From Tetranychus cinnabarinus (taxonomy: Eukaryota > Arthropoda > Arachnida > Trombidiformes > Tetranychidae), in NCBI GenBank assembly GCA_022266195.1, contig WHVY01000005.1:4588001-4652000 (forward strand): a stretch of 64,000 nucleotides of DNA, written 5' to 3'. The position numbers and the translations under genes are program-made. Shown piece after piece: positions 10,816 to 24,000 of the stretch (positions are counted from its first letter, which is position 1; every line of letters starts with the position of its first letter). The notes beneath the pieces are model-generated. The model was not told the DNA's origin. It did no database searches and saw only the letters and a program-made list of their open reading frames with translations.

Positions 10816-13194
10816 TTTTCACACTTAAATTGAAATTTATTTAGTTGAGTTGAGCGAATGGAAACAACATGAAACTGAAAGTGAATAACAGATCATTTCT
10901 TTACTGATTAAGACAAGAGATAATCGATTAAAAATTGTAAGCAATCGACACAATTTTTAACCAGATGAGTGTAGTTTACAATAAATATGTAATTTTATCA
11001 AACAATTATCCATTTGAAAAGACAGCCGGTTGTTAAAATTTGAACGATTTTTTCCAATTTTTCAATCGATTGCCTCTGTCTATAAGCTTGAAGATAGCAA
11101 AAGTAAAGAAACACTCAAAACCCAATGAGAAACAAAACACTTCTAAATACATGAAATCTTGGTCTTTTTGTTTATTTGGTTAATTGAAACTCTCCTGTTT
11201 ACCCAATCAGTCTAGGCCTTTGTTTGTTTGTTTTCAACTGTTAATTGTACCAGATTTAAAGCAAGAGTATTTCTGGAAAACATGGGACAAGCCATTGAAA
11301 CAGGAATCCGTCAACGAGTTAACAAACAACCCTTCAAACCAACAAATGGCATAATCATCTTTTCCCTTTCATGTGAGACAATTTTCAGATCATTTTACAT
11401 CAATTTACAAGTTGAAGTGGATTAGATATCAATTTCATTTGAATGACTTGATGAGACACTTGCAAGTCTTGATTAGAGTGGTTAAATTGCATCCTTGGAA
11501 ACGATCATATTTAACTAGACGCTTACAATCAGGATTAATTGCAGCAAATTAATCCTCTTCAATTTGTTAATCCTTAAGTTGCAAGTTTTATCTGAAACGA
11601 GAAAAACTTGTGACATGATCGACTCTTCAATACAAATCGTCAATCAATTTCAGAGCAACAACACCAACAACTCGTTTCTTTCCATGAAAATGTGTAAATG
11701 TGATTTCCTTTTCATTCATAAATATTGAACCCAATAGCTGAGTATAAATAATAGAAATGGAAAGTTTGTTATCATGGAAAGATCAGAATGTGAATTTATA
11801 ATTGTAAAGATAGTGTTGGTTAGTGATGCAAACTAAAAATGAAATTACACTAACCATGATTAATGTCAGTGTGTTTGAATGAGAACTTTTTTGTTTCCAT
11901 TTTCTTGCAGCAATTCCCTTCATGGTAAATGTCTTGTCTGAATGGTTAAATATATAATTTTTGCTTCTCCGGTTCAAACCAAAATCTTTATTTCACAGTC
12001 AAAATATCATTTTTGCTTCTCTTGACTTTCATTGAGAGTTACATACTTGATTGGAGTTCAGTTTTTGCTATTTGAAACGTTTTCAATACAACAAACATTT
12101 GCAAAGTATTATATTAACTTGGCTCATTGAAAGACACCAAGTTATGGACAGAATTGGAATCTAAAAAGACGAAAAGAAAACATGATTTTTTTGGAAATCA
12201 CAAAGAACAGGAAAAGCACAAGAAACCCAACCAGCTTATTATAGTCAATCGGGCAAAGCTTAACAGTAAAATTATCAACATTTTTCGTGAATCTATTTTC
12301 ATTTGAATAATCTTCAGATAAAAGAACCTAATAACTCAGGGATTCCATCTTTTCTGGTTAATCCATTCATTTTAAGCACCATAATCAAGTTATACTTTAC
12401 TGAAAGGTTTATTATTGTGAAGTGATTATGTTATCTTTCAATGAGTTCCCATAAAACAGGTTAATTATGCGTTTATTTGATTTACCAATTTACACAATTT
12501 CAAGAGTCAAGTTTTTAGTAATTTATCATTAATGAATCAGTTATTTAAAACAACTAATTAGCAATTAGAAGTAAAGCAATCGAATAGCTTTTAACGATAG
12601 ACAATCGAGTTTAAACAATGATGTTTAGCTGTGTTTGTAACCTAATCAATAAATTGGGTTTTCATGAAAAAACCAGAGTTCAAAATAGCTTGAAATGACA
12701 GGCAAAGATTGCAAATTGAAGTGATTCAAGATTTAAATGATTAACAGTATTCACGTATTGAAAAAGAAAGTATAAAAAAGAGTGAAAAACAGTTTAATCA
12801 CAATCAATATTGAATTAATAGAGTTGATGATAAAAAAAATCAATCAATCAAAGTAAAATTATATAATTTAAATGACAAATCAAGCAATAACAAAAAGAGT
12901 GAGAGAAGTTAATGTTTCCATTTATTTCAATTCAAGGCTGTAAATAAAGAGTCATATGGCTCTTCATCATTACCCATATTAACAATTAATCATTACTTTG
13001 ATTTATGATTGATTGTAATTTTATCTAATTCTGGTTAAGATGCTTTTCAACTCTCGCATATTTACTGATCAAATGTTCAATTGTCAATGGTTTTGACAGT
13101 TGCATCTAATGTCAATAAACACATAGAACAAGAAAAGTGTTTATATCATTTGATAATCTAATCCAATATATAAAGTAAAAACATGAATTTTTAC
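10816..13194. other. Intergenic, no gene recognised
   Basis: AT-rich sequence between the granulin gene and the chitin deacetylase. Short open frames do not look coding and lack splice-compatible partners. No RNA gene or clear repeat was seen. Confidence 0.5.
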
Positions 13195-13365
13195 ACCAAG
13201 ATTGTGGCCAAAGAAAACCGGTTCAAAGAAAATTTCATCGTATCATGAAAGCCATGATTAAACTACATTCACGAAAAATAGTAACAGCATTTTGGAAATT
13301 CAGGTTACCGAGAAATTTATGGAAAGAAATGATCAGTCATGATCGGGGGTTCGCTTGTTTATTTA
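13195..13365. repeat. Short dispersed repeat, internally deleted copy
   Basis: Bases 13195-13320 closely match 17793-17890 (shared stretches include GATTAAACTACAT and GAAATTCAGGTTAC). Bases 13331-13356 match 19154-19183 (GATCAGTC-TGATCGG-GGT-CGCTTG). The copy here therefore looks like the longer 17.8-19.2 kb copy with its middle removed. It sits at the 3' end of the chitin deacetylase gene. No family could be named. Confidence 0.55.
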
Positions 13366-16190
13366 AATTCAAGACCAAACTCATTTTTAACCCACGGATA
13401 AACCTCTGGACATTCAAAACAGGTATGTAAATATCTTTCTCCCCTTAAATGTCTACTGTGTAATTTGCACAGTTTGGGATGATTACAGGCAACTAAATTG
13501 GGATCAATATTTTTCTGACACTTCCATGGTTCAAAGCTGTTCAGCTGACTTAATGGAGTTGGTGTTCTCATCCATTCAATAGCTTGGTAGTTGGTAACGA
13601 TATAGACATCAGGTTTTTTCACTAACTCATCAATGAATTGCAGGAAAACCTTGAAATTTTTCTTATCCTTGAACCAGGTTGTGTGAAAGAATAGACCAAA
13701 TGGTGCTCGATTAGTTGAGTAATGGCGATTAAAGTTATCTAGGAACATTGTAAATATTTCTTCCTCGGAGAGATGAGTTGGACAGGAATCAACCATGGCA
13801 CAAATATGACCCTAAAGATGATAAAGAAATGAATATGGAACCATTGGTGTTAGAACAAGGAAAAAATGAATAAATGCTTTTATTGTTACCTCAATATCCA
13901 AAGGATTCATCACCATTTCCCACATTCCTGGGAATGATCGAGATGGACATTTCTGTAAAGAACCGGCACATTTATGGGGAATTCTGAAGTCAAATGTGTA
14001 AGGCCAAATCGGTGGATCTGATTTTGCAGGAACCATTGAAGAATCATAAAGAAAACCAAATTCTCTCATCATAATCAATTGTGTATTCCAGCCGATTCTC
14101 AAGAAAGGAACTCTGGTTCCTCTTATCTCTTCTAAAGGTATACCAGCAAATTTATTGATTATATTGGCCATACCAGCAAATTCATCAAACCAGTCTTCAA
14201 TTGTTGCATTAAATGTCCACCAAAGTTCAGGATTACGATGACTGGATTGAGGAAGAGAAAATCAAGTTTAAATATTGAGAACAATCAATCAACCAAATGA
14301 TGATCAAAATTGTGCATCCTGAGCAAATTATTTTAAGCATAAAAACTTGAATAATTTACCAGAACAATTGATCCTTAAAGTCAGAAATTAATGGCTGTAA
14401 GAATCAAATTCATTGCCGAATGCTTTTTCGAAATCATTTATAACAGAAAGTATTCAATTCAAAACCAGATTGACTTTTAATTTGACAAAATTTTGCTTCT
14501 AGTCGCTAATAAGCGTCATTAAAACGGGTTCCTAGATTAAATCATGTAAGACTATCTAATGGCTAAACAAATGAATTAATTAATAAATCAGGTGAAAACA
14601 TAATCATCAAGGTTTTTCATGAGATCTTTTCTCATTAAATTAAATCTCTGGTTTAACCTTGGCTTAAAGATTTCTTGACAGTGCAGACAGAACTAATTAC
14701 ATAATGTTAATTACAATAATAGAGTGCAATTGAATTTGATTGCTAACATTCATCATCACACCGAGTTTTGAAACAAAAAGTGCGTACAATGTACTTGGAA
14801 TCAAGCATTCGATTAACTCATGTTACTCAGTTGATTAAGAAGCAAAACAGGTTACATTTGAATGAAAATCTGTTTTAAGCTTGAATTGAGAAAGAAACTT
14901 ACGTTATTGAATGAGTGGCTATTTCATGTCCATCATTCCAGAGTTTTTGAGCATGTCGATAATTGGTATATTCATGGCTAAGGAAAAAGGTTGACCTGAT
15001 GGGACAGCCGTTGGCATTGGTTCGGTTTGGTGTGAAGATTGCTTGATAAATTTCCCAATTCTCGTTGTTAACCGCATCATCAAAAGTAATTATAACCATT
15101 TGTGGTGTCTCCTCAGGCTTAAGATAATTGGGTATTTGGGTTCCATCAGTGGAACAGAAACAATCAGGTAGGGTACAGTTATTGAGATCACATCGACCCG
15201 GAGCATTTGGATCATTTTCTGGGTCACAATAGGACTCATCTGAACCATCGGTACAGTCAACCGTCCCATCACAAAAGACATCACGGTTAAGACATTTTCG
15301 GTTAGCACAGGCTAATTGACCTTCTGGACAAATTGGACTCTCTGTGGCCAGAAGAGGACGAGGAGTTGATGCATCTATGAAGGTTGGAGTAAAAAAGAGA
15401 AACGAAAATTGATTTACATCTAAACTCTGAATTTGCAACATTCATGATAAGGGTGTGAGAAGTTTATGTTTTAAAAGCTTCAGTTTGACCAAACGAATAA
15501 GATTAAACCAAATGAACTTAATAATTGACCTTTGCGTTAATTGAAATCATTTCGTAAGGCTGCATGCTGATAAATAAACTGGTCGAATCAACATTTCATT
15601 AATTATCAAGTGATTGATTGTTTAAGATATTACACGAAATGAAGTAACTGTAAGTTAAAGATTTGGACCTGACTTAACCTGACTTGGCTTGACCTTTGAT
15701 TTAGTCAGTGATTTTAATATCTTGATTCTTAAGTATTGAAATTTAAATGAGAAAATTTACTTACCATGAGATTTTTCACAATTTTGGGCATTGATTTTTG
15801 ATTTGAAGTCACAAATTTGTCTATCAATATCAAACCAAAGTCCAGATGAACATCTAAATTCAAGAACCTTTCCTCGTGGACACCAATAGTATCTGGCACA
15901 ATCACGGATTCCTATCTGTTCAGGATTACGATAAAATTTACCATTTGATACACAAGGGATTCCCTCAACAGCACCTTTATAAAACCGATAGATTAATTAA
16001 TAATTAAGACACAGAAGAGATTAACAAAGGGTTGACCAGCTGTGAACAAAAAACCATAGTTACCCGTTTCAACAATGTCTTCATTATTGTTATCAAGCCG
16101 CACAATTTGAATTGAATAAAATAGTGAAAAAAGGCAAACTGTAATGGTCAACAGGTTAAATTTAAAATTGGCAACATGATTACTCGTCAT
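13359..16190 (-). CDS. Chitin deacetylase, group I (serpentine/vermiform-like)
   Basis: Five exons (16190-16064, 15974-15765, 15374-14903, 14241-13890, 13811-13359) join in frame to 537 residues. Order: hydrophobic N-terminal signal (NLLTITVCLFSLFYSI); peritrophin-A chitin-binding domain (CVSNGKFYRNPEQ to QICDF, about residues 50-105); LDL-receptor class A repeat (CPEGQLACANRKC to CTDGSDESYC); then a polysaccharide deacetylase (CE4) domain. Metal and catalytic motifs are TFDDA (general-base Asp and metal Asp) and the split HSITHR (HxxxH-type) crossing the exon 3/4 junction. RGTRVPFLR, WPYTFDFRIPHKC, and NRAPFGLFFHTTW supply the later motifs. The ChBD-LDLa-CDA order is that of arthropod CDA1/CDA2, which deacetylate cuticular and tracheal chitin extracellularly. 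Which of the two paralogues it is cannot be settled here. Confidence 0.93.
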
Positions 16191-17226
16191 GGCGATGATT
16201 TGGACTTAGTCTGGATAAAGTTCAATGGTTATCATTCAAACTTAACCAAGACAAACAAGAATTGAAAAAAACTAACCGACACAAAATTATAATGTAAACC
16301 TTCCCATAGGATGCAGTTACCCTTAAAAGATAACTAAGTTGCTTCGGATGAAGCAAAAGATGAATTAAAAATCATGATGATTTAAATTTCAGGATTAATC
16401 AAGGTGGAGGATAAAGGTGACGACGAAGGAAAAGAAGACGAAAGGTAGAAAGAGAGAAAGAAAGACTCGGAGGGAGAGGCTGAAAGGCAGCCTAAAAGAT
16501 TGGTGTTATAAGGACATGAAAATAAAGGACAATTGCACCAGTTTTGATAAAATCGGAGCAAATCGGGTTTTAATCATCTCCCTTTGAATTATCATCATCA
16601 TCAGCATCACCGCCACCAGAATCATCAAGTTATTACAGTCGACTTGACATGGAAAAATTATTTTCTCTTGCTCTCAACTGTCTATCTATGTCTGCCATGT
16701 TAAGCCTGATTGAAATTACCATTTCTTCCTGGATCCATTTTCAACGCAATTATGATCATTGTCAATCAAATTTCTAATAATCATCTTATTGTAATATTTA
16801 TTTTTCATTTAAATTTGATTGGGAACAAAATTTGACTGAACAAAGCTTTTAATGTTTATGAGTATTTTTGAAAGGTGTTTACACTCATTTGTATAACCAA
16901 ATTCATCTTGATAATCACATTAGAAAAGTTATTCTTTGATCAACTTCATTGATTCTTCTTTTAATATTATTAAAGTTTCCTGATGAACAATTTACTTGGA
17001 GATAGTCTGACCAAACTAAATGATTTAAGCAACAATAGAACGTTAAAGCACACAATTTTGACCCAGAAAAGGTTTGTGCTGAAAATTGCATTTATTTACA
17101 TTAAAATATTAATAGAGCATTTGAGTTCAATCAATAGTAAAATTGATTCCATTCTTTCCTTCATTAAATGCTCAGGATTGATCTTGATTTTTACCTCAAG
17201 GATTCATTGATTTCATCCCTACCACA
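16191..17226. other. Intergenic, upstream of chitin deacetylase
   Basis: Presumed promoter side of the deacetylase gene. It contains purine-rich GAAAG/GAAG runs near 16430-16480 but no gene or defined element I can support. Confidence 0.4.
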
Positions 17227-17696
17227 AAGGAGTACTGATACAAAAGCTGACTTTCAAGTTAAGAGATGAGACTTTGTAGGTTTGTAGGAGCATTAAAACT
17301 GAGTCCGTTCGTAAAATTTTTTTGTGATCAATAACTTTCGATACAATAGAGTTCAAAGTTGAAACTTCGAACGTCTGTTGAACAGTTGTGAAGTCAGATT
17401 TCAAACTCGTTCTAAAATATGAAGTTATTCAAAATGATGCAAAAGAGTTTTAGCTTAGCATTCGATTTGTTGCCAAGGGAATGTTTTTTATTCATGAAGA
17501 TAAATGTTTATTTGATGAAAAAATCTGGCTCCATAACTATACAAAAGGCATTCGAACTTTCAACTTTGAACTCGATTTTATTGAAAACTACTGATCATGA
17601 AAAAATTTCCAAGAACGGACTCAGTTTTAATGCCCCTACAAAGCCACTTAGTCTTAACTCTGAACAGGAAAGTTAGACTCTGTATCAGTACTCCTT
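17227..17696. repeat. Foldback element with 16-bp perfect terminal inverted repeat
   Basis: The two ends are exact inverted copies of AAGGAGTACTGATACA (17227-17242 and 17681-17696). The inverted similarity continues inward for about 200 bp per arm, for example AAAACTGAGTCCGTTC on both arms, leaving a centre near 17430-17500. This makes a 470-bp foldback/MITE-like element without coding capacity. Internal sequence (AAAACTGAGTCCGTT, GTTTTCGA-AAAATCG) is related to the units of the large inverted repeat at 34.4-37.5 kb. No clear target-site duplication was identified. Confidence 0.65.
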
Positions 17697-20600
17697 ATGC
17701 ATAAAGGTTTATACCAACAGGTTTATTGGTACAAAGACTTATACCAATTATCTTCTACACAAAATAAAGTCAAAACATGAAAGTGTGGCCAAACTAAACG
17801 GGTTCTAAAGAAAATTAGCATGAAAGCTATGATTAAACTACATCCACGAAAGATAGTCAGAGCATTCCCGAAATTCAGGTTACTGAGAAATTAGCTTTAA
17901 ACAGGGTGGCAGCGAATGCAGAATCTTACTATTGACTTTGGGAGGAAACTTTTTTTGCATTCAGGTTGATGGTATTTTGTTGGATTAGGAGGATTTGTAA
18001 AACCGTCTTTCGAGTAACGAGTTTAGGGAAAACTCTGGTGGCTCAACTGTACAAAAGTGATCAAAGTTTCAATGATTGTCCATCAGAGAAACTTTGTTTT
18101 AACAAATGGAATCAGTTTTATACCTTTACAACCAACAAAGGTTCAACTCTCAACTCGAAGGAAAATTTTACAAGTGTGCTCTCCTCATTCCTAAATAAAT
18201 TACAAATGTTGCAAAGCCTAAAGATTTCAGCTTTTGGATTTCTTATTCTCATGATGGTTTTTTCACTTGTATTAATTTGTGGCTTTTCGATGTTGATTGA
18301 TTGTAACTAGTGTTTCTGCGATTAAATCAAATCGACGATTCGAATCGATATTTTTAAACGATTTTTTCCATGTTTCTCTCAATTGAATCGAAACGAATTT
18401 TTGATTTTCCTGTCATTTTTACGTTATTTCTTTCCTTTTGAAATTTCTGTTCGATTTTGGTCAATGAAGAATTTCTGCTTTTTTGTTCTTGTATCTTCTT
18501 TCAATGGATGATGGCTTTTTGGATGATTCTACTATGATTGATAAATAATTAAATCGATTTTCTTTAAAACAAATCAAAATTGTTGATTGATTATTTTTAC
18601 AGAAATCGATAAACACTACTCACAAACTTTTCAGTGAAAAAAATAAAGCCATGATCAGTCATTTTAGCGTCAAAATGATCGCAACGAAAAGGGTTCTTAA
18701 AGAAACTCTTCAACCAAATAATGACCATCATTTGTCTATAGCAACAAAAAATACTTGAAATCTCTAGCAACCCAGATCCCTGTAAAAATCATGTTCAGGG
18801 TGGTGGCAAAACAATCCATTTTCAAAAGCATTGTAGAGGGAAGAAATTATTTTTTAGTTTTATAGCGTTTATAGTTTATTGTTGGATGATTTATAAGTTT
18901 GACTTTGACTTTCGAGTTAAGAGTTAAGAGTTGTGACCTGATGAATTTTTAGGGACATAAGAACTGGAGGAATTCGTGTAATTAAAAATTTCTCTAAGGT
19001 TTTTCATGGAATCACTTTCAAAGTTCAAACTCATTTTGCTCAGTGGTAGAATCAGATTTTATTTTATTTTTTATTCTTCTCATTGACAGTGTTTTCACCG
19101 AGAATTGTTTCTTTAAATGTAAATTGAATTTATTGTATTCAGTGGAAACAGATTTGCGATCAGTCGTGATCGGTGGTCCGCTTGTTATATTAAACTCTGT
19201 TTATGAACCTTCAAATTAATTGCTCAAATGTTCAAGTTCAAACAGGTGAAGGTTGATTCATTGACTTTTCCCGAGGTTTACCCTTGAATAAACCATGAAA
19301 TAATAACTCATAACAAGATCATTATAACAACGATCATCACCCTTATATCCAGGATTGTCATCGTAACCAATTACAACTGTTAATAGACGAATGACAATTG
19401 TTGTATCAAAAGGTTGTTATCATGACACAGCTGATTAAACTTTATTATAATGGACAATTAAAGTTGATTGTGATTCGTCTTATTGATTCAACTTGGTGAC
19501 ATTGATTTATCCTTCAATTAAATAGTTAACCATCATTATTAATGACTGCAGTCAAAATAGTTACTAGGCTGTTAACCTTCATTGATATATTTTATTCACT
19601 TGGATATAATCATTTCAACAGTTACAACTAAATGAATGTGATCAATTGAAAAGAATGATAAAAGTGAGTAAAAAAGAGTAAACAATTCACTGAATAAAAT
19701 GATGAAACAATTGAAATTGAAGTATAAAAAGAAGCAATTAATGAAATCATTTTTACAAGCAACAACAATCAAAAGGTAACAGTTTTTACCATTTTCATGT
19801 TTCAATGAAAATTGTGATAAAAATTTACTAAAGTACAGTCAAGGTTGATTCATTGAAAGATTCAATCTAAATTCATGGTTATATCATTAATCCAACAATT
19901 AACAGATTATTTTACCTAGAAGCCCATTGATTAAGGTTGATTAGTGTTTAAAAACAATAATTGTTGGGCAAGCAAAAAAAAACTGTTATCCATCAGCAAG
20001 GCAATCAGTATTAAAGGATTTTGTTCATTGCTAAGGTTAACGTCAAGAAGGATATCTTGGTAATTGAACATTCAATGAACATGTCACATGGGAAAAGCAT
20101 ATTTCAAATTTACCTTGCATCACCTGATTGTTGACATGCTATTGAGTTAAAAGTATTACATTTGACGCGAAGTATTCAAGCAAACAGAGGAAGAAAAATA
20201 ATGGGAAAAAAAAGATATGGAGAAGAGGAAGAAAAACAAGATGAAGTGAGAAAAACAAATTATCATGTCAGAAAGTTGTAAGACAAGGTGAGGTGAATGT
20301 AGCAAAACGAAAAGGTAGCTTCTTGATGAACCAGTTGTTGTTGTTGTGTATCCCTTTTTTAAGGTATAATGTGATCAACTTGGAACTGGTTATTTGGTAA
20401 TGATGAAGTAAACTTTCCACAGTAGGTTTACTTTCCCTGAAATAACCTTGAAATAGTGAGCAAACAGGTAAAAAAATTGTTTACAAATAATGTGGATACG
20501 TGAGCAACAAGTGATAAAAAAGCGCAATCAATGTTGAGATAAATCAACAGTAACAATTCAAAACAACTTTAACCATCAGTCAAGCTTAAGCAGTGAAAGT

Positions 20601-21082
20601 TGTTATTGTTTTCGGGCAGCAAAAAATGTTGGTTATCATGTTGTTGTTGTTGTTGTTGCTGGCGGTGGCGATGATGTTATTGCTATTATTATTATGGTTG
20701 TTGTTGTTGATGATAGTTAAATGGTTAACAGTTTATTTAAAGTCAATGAAAGTCATTTAACCATAAACAGGATCAATTTGACTGCTTTTTTTGTTCTCTA
20801 ACATCTCAAGAGATACGCGACAAACAATCTCATGATGCTGTGTATTTCCTATAGGATTGTTATCTGTGGAAATGTGATTTATTAAAAATGTTGACATCAG
20901 TGGTAAAATAATTTGTAATCAAAATGATTGTTTATAAACCGCTGAAAGTTCATGGTTTATTAATGAAAAACATTACATTTTTTGATTGTCTTTTAGGGAT
21001 GGATTTTTGTTGCCAATTCAAAATTGACAGGATTCAATTGACAATTGAGGTTGATGATAGATTATGGATGCAATAAATACAG
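17697..21082. other. Repeat-bearing intergenic region
   Basis: 17793-17890 and 19150-19185 are the two parts of a dispersed repeat that also occurs at 13195-13360. A degenerate relative of the foldback sequence is visible near 18900-19060. 20634-20665 is a (GTT)n microsatellite. An open frame at 17966-18310 has no protein-like features. The segment nearest 21083 is probably the 3'UTR of the Domino-type gene. Confidence 0.45.
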
Positions 21083-24000
21083 TTAATGACCTTGATTATT
21101 GAAAGATTTCAAGAGAATCAACTGAATTATTTGGCCTTGAGATAGCTGGGGTCGAGGTAATGGTTGAGTCGATTGTTGAGGATTCTGAGGTGTCTGTGAC
21201 TGAGTCTGTGCTTGTGAAGTGGAAGCTTGAGGTGTTGGTTGCTGCAGATTAACTGGTTGGCCTAGGGATTTTTTACTGCAAAAGAAAAGATTTTAGATTA
21301 TTATAAAGCTTGAACAGCCAGACAATGCTGGTGAAACAAATCAATTGACAAAACTTACGCAAAAAGTTGAGTTGGAGTTTGAGCGATGGAGAATCTTTGA
21401 GGGACAATACTTCCTTGTTGAGTATTTTGATTAACCGAAACTTGTCTCTGAAGCTGTGCTGTTTGCTGTTGCTGTGGCTGCTGCTGTTGGGGTTGTTGGG
21501 GCTGTTGAGGTTGTTGGGGCTGTGACTGTTGCTGTTGCTGCTGCTGTTGTTGTTGTTGTTGTTGCTGTTGCTGTTGCTGTTGCTGAGCCTGCTTTGCACG
21601 GGCAATTTGCTTCTGGGCCTCTCTATAAATTAAGGAAAAACAATAGATATTAGATGATTGCTGTGTGTTATAAATTGAAATATCAAATGAAATCAAACTT
21701 ACGAGAACAACTGTTGCTCAGCGATTTGCTGTTGTTGACTTTTAGCTTTCTCCTTAGCTAACCTTTCCAGTCTATTTTGAGCTATTTGCATAGGGGTCAT
21801 TGGTTGGTCGTAGCTAATACCATATTCACCAAGCATCGCAATATGTTTAGGATTTTTACTAGTTGCATTTAAAAATAATTTCGCTGTTGGTTGCTTCTTA
21901 TTGGCTATTTGTTTAATTGTTTCAAATCTGGAATTGCAAAGTTGGGTGAATGAATGATTTCCATCTTGCAGGAAAATATGACTTGTTCGCATTGGCCTGC
22001 CTTGACTAGGTTTGGGTGCAGCAGAACCTGCTTGTCCTGGAGCGCCTCCAGGAACAGGGGAACCAGTTGTATTTTGAGTAGCAGTGAGTGCCGCAGCAGC
22101 AGCCACCGCAGCAGCTTTCTGCAACTTTTTACTTTTCTTAGGGGATGGATCATGCAGTAGTTTACCCTCTTCACGTTGCAGTACAACACTCTCATAGTGA
22201 TGCCGACAAAGTTTAGGGGATCTAAAGTTGAAAGCTTCAGAGTTGACAGAATCAGAAACCAAATCCCAATTGGGAATATGACCTGGAGTAAGAATCAAAA
22301 GATTGAGGCATAATTCTTGATAAAGTTGGATGACACGTAAAATAGCCCAGTCCTCATTAATATTCCAATGAATTTGACTTTCATATTGAAGACCTTGCAG
22401 ATAAACTTGAGGTTGTTTACTATTAGCTGCTTGCTGAGCCAAGGTAGGCGGTTGAGGTAGATTGCCGTTGGCCCCAATAGATATAAGTGTCTTTTGAAGA
22501 CGATGAACATCGGGACCTCCAGTGTATAAGCCTTTAAGTTTTTGGATTCTGAGCTCTCGGCGGAGTTTCAGCAGAGCTGGAGAAGGATTATCAAACAATG
22601 AACGAGGAATATTGATAATCTCTTCTTTCCTAAGTTTGTGCTGCTTGTTACGGGAAAGAGCCATGTGATCTAGTTTCAAACGTTTGTTTTCTTTGGCAAC
22701 GTAAACAGGGGGGATTTGAGATTCAGGCATAACAGAAGTTTCGTAAGTGAAAGCCAGAGAGTAATCGATATATAAATCATTTGAATCTTGAGGAGGTGTT
22801 GGTGGAGTCCAAATAGGCATTTGTTCCATCCGATTATTATTACAAGAAATGTAAACCTATTTGATAAAGAATAAAAAAGACAACTATTAGTTAATACCTC
22901 AACTTGGTATGGAACAGGGTTGGTCATCCCAAATGCATCCCATTTCCTTTGGTATTTGCTTAACAAGAACATTTCCTCTGATTTGTAATTGCAGATAATT
23001 TACAGCGAGTTCTAATAGGATGGCACTATTCTAATTAATTATAATCCCTAAAAATCCCAATTAGAATGAATGATAAAACATAATTGAGATATCGAAAATT
23101 ATCTAATTTGCTAATGCTGAGCTATTCAGATAAGCAAAAGGCTATCAATCACTTGATTTAATTTGACATTTTACATAATATTTATATGTTATTAATTATT
23201 ATTAGTCTGAAAGAAAGAAACGAAAGAAATATTAACCAAAAGAAATGAGTTTCAAAATGGTGCAAAAGGGATCAGACAAACCAAGTGCTGTTGTTAATTA
23301 TAAAAGTACCTTAATTAGCTTTTCATTCCTGGCCTTTTGATCTGAGCTTCTCAGCAACTAGTTTGGGCTCCTTTGCATTTTGAACTTAGACAATTGAATA
23401 TTCAAGAACTTTGTTTAAAAGTTAACAAAAATAAGATGACACAAAGGTCTGCCCTCGTTTTCTCATCAGTTAATGTTTGATCGAACAAATGGCAAAAAGT
23501 CAGTAGTGATAAGCCATCACTATTAGCCGTAATCATCAACAAGCACAATATGCCAGTTGTGTTTATAAGCTCAAGCTAATTATCAACTTGAGGTACAGAT
23601 CAAAAATTAATGCACAAAAACAGAGAGGTTCTTGCTGATGACAATACCAAAAGAAATGAGACTTAAAACAGAAATTATTTTGCGTGTTTCTCCATCGCAT
23701 CTGACTCTTTTACTCCATCATTTTGCTTTAGAATCGATAGAATTCTAATCTCCGTGACTTTTGTTCGATCACTCCAATAATTGAAAAATTTAAGCTCGAT
23801 TTAAATTCAACAACAAAACTAATTCAGAAACAAACTCTCAAAAACATTTTGATGAAGGCCTTGTTATTTTAATACTATAATTTTAGCGTGAAAGTGTGAA
23901 AAAAAACTATACAAAATAATCTAAACAAATAATAATCAATTATAACAATTTAGGTATGCTGTGTGTCTAGTCATAAACCTCAATGAAATATACAAATCTA

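Noticed and set aside
17966..18310. 114-codon open frame
   Set aside because: Overlaps dispersed repeats, composition is unlike protein, and no splice partners are evident.
21456..21653. Plus-strand Ala/Val-rich open frame
   Set aside because: Antisense translation of the CAG-rich polyglutamine exon.
22895..22975. Possible extra exon (frame with MFLLSKYQRKWDAFGM) before the SANT exon
   Set aside because: Its acceptor lacks a pyrimidine tract and direct joining of 24724 to 22856 already gives the family-typical sequence.
22700..23000. Alternative join of the short Domino exon end (24203) to the SANT exon
   Set aside because: Leaves two bases over and shifts the SANT exon out of frame.
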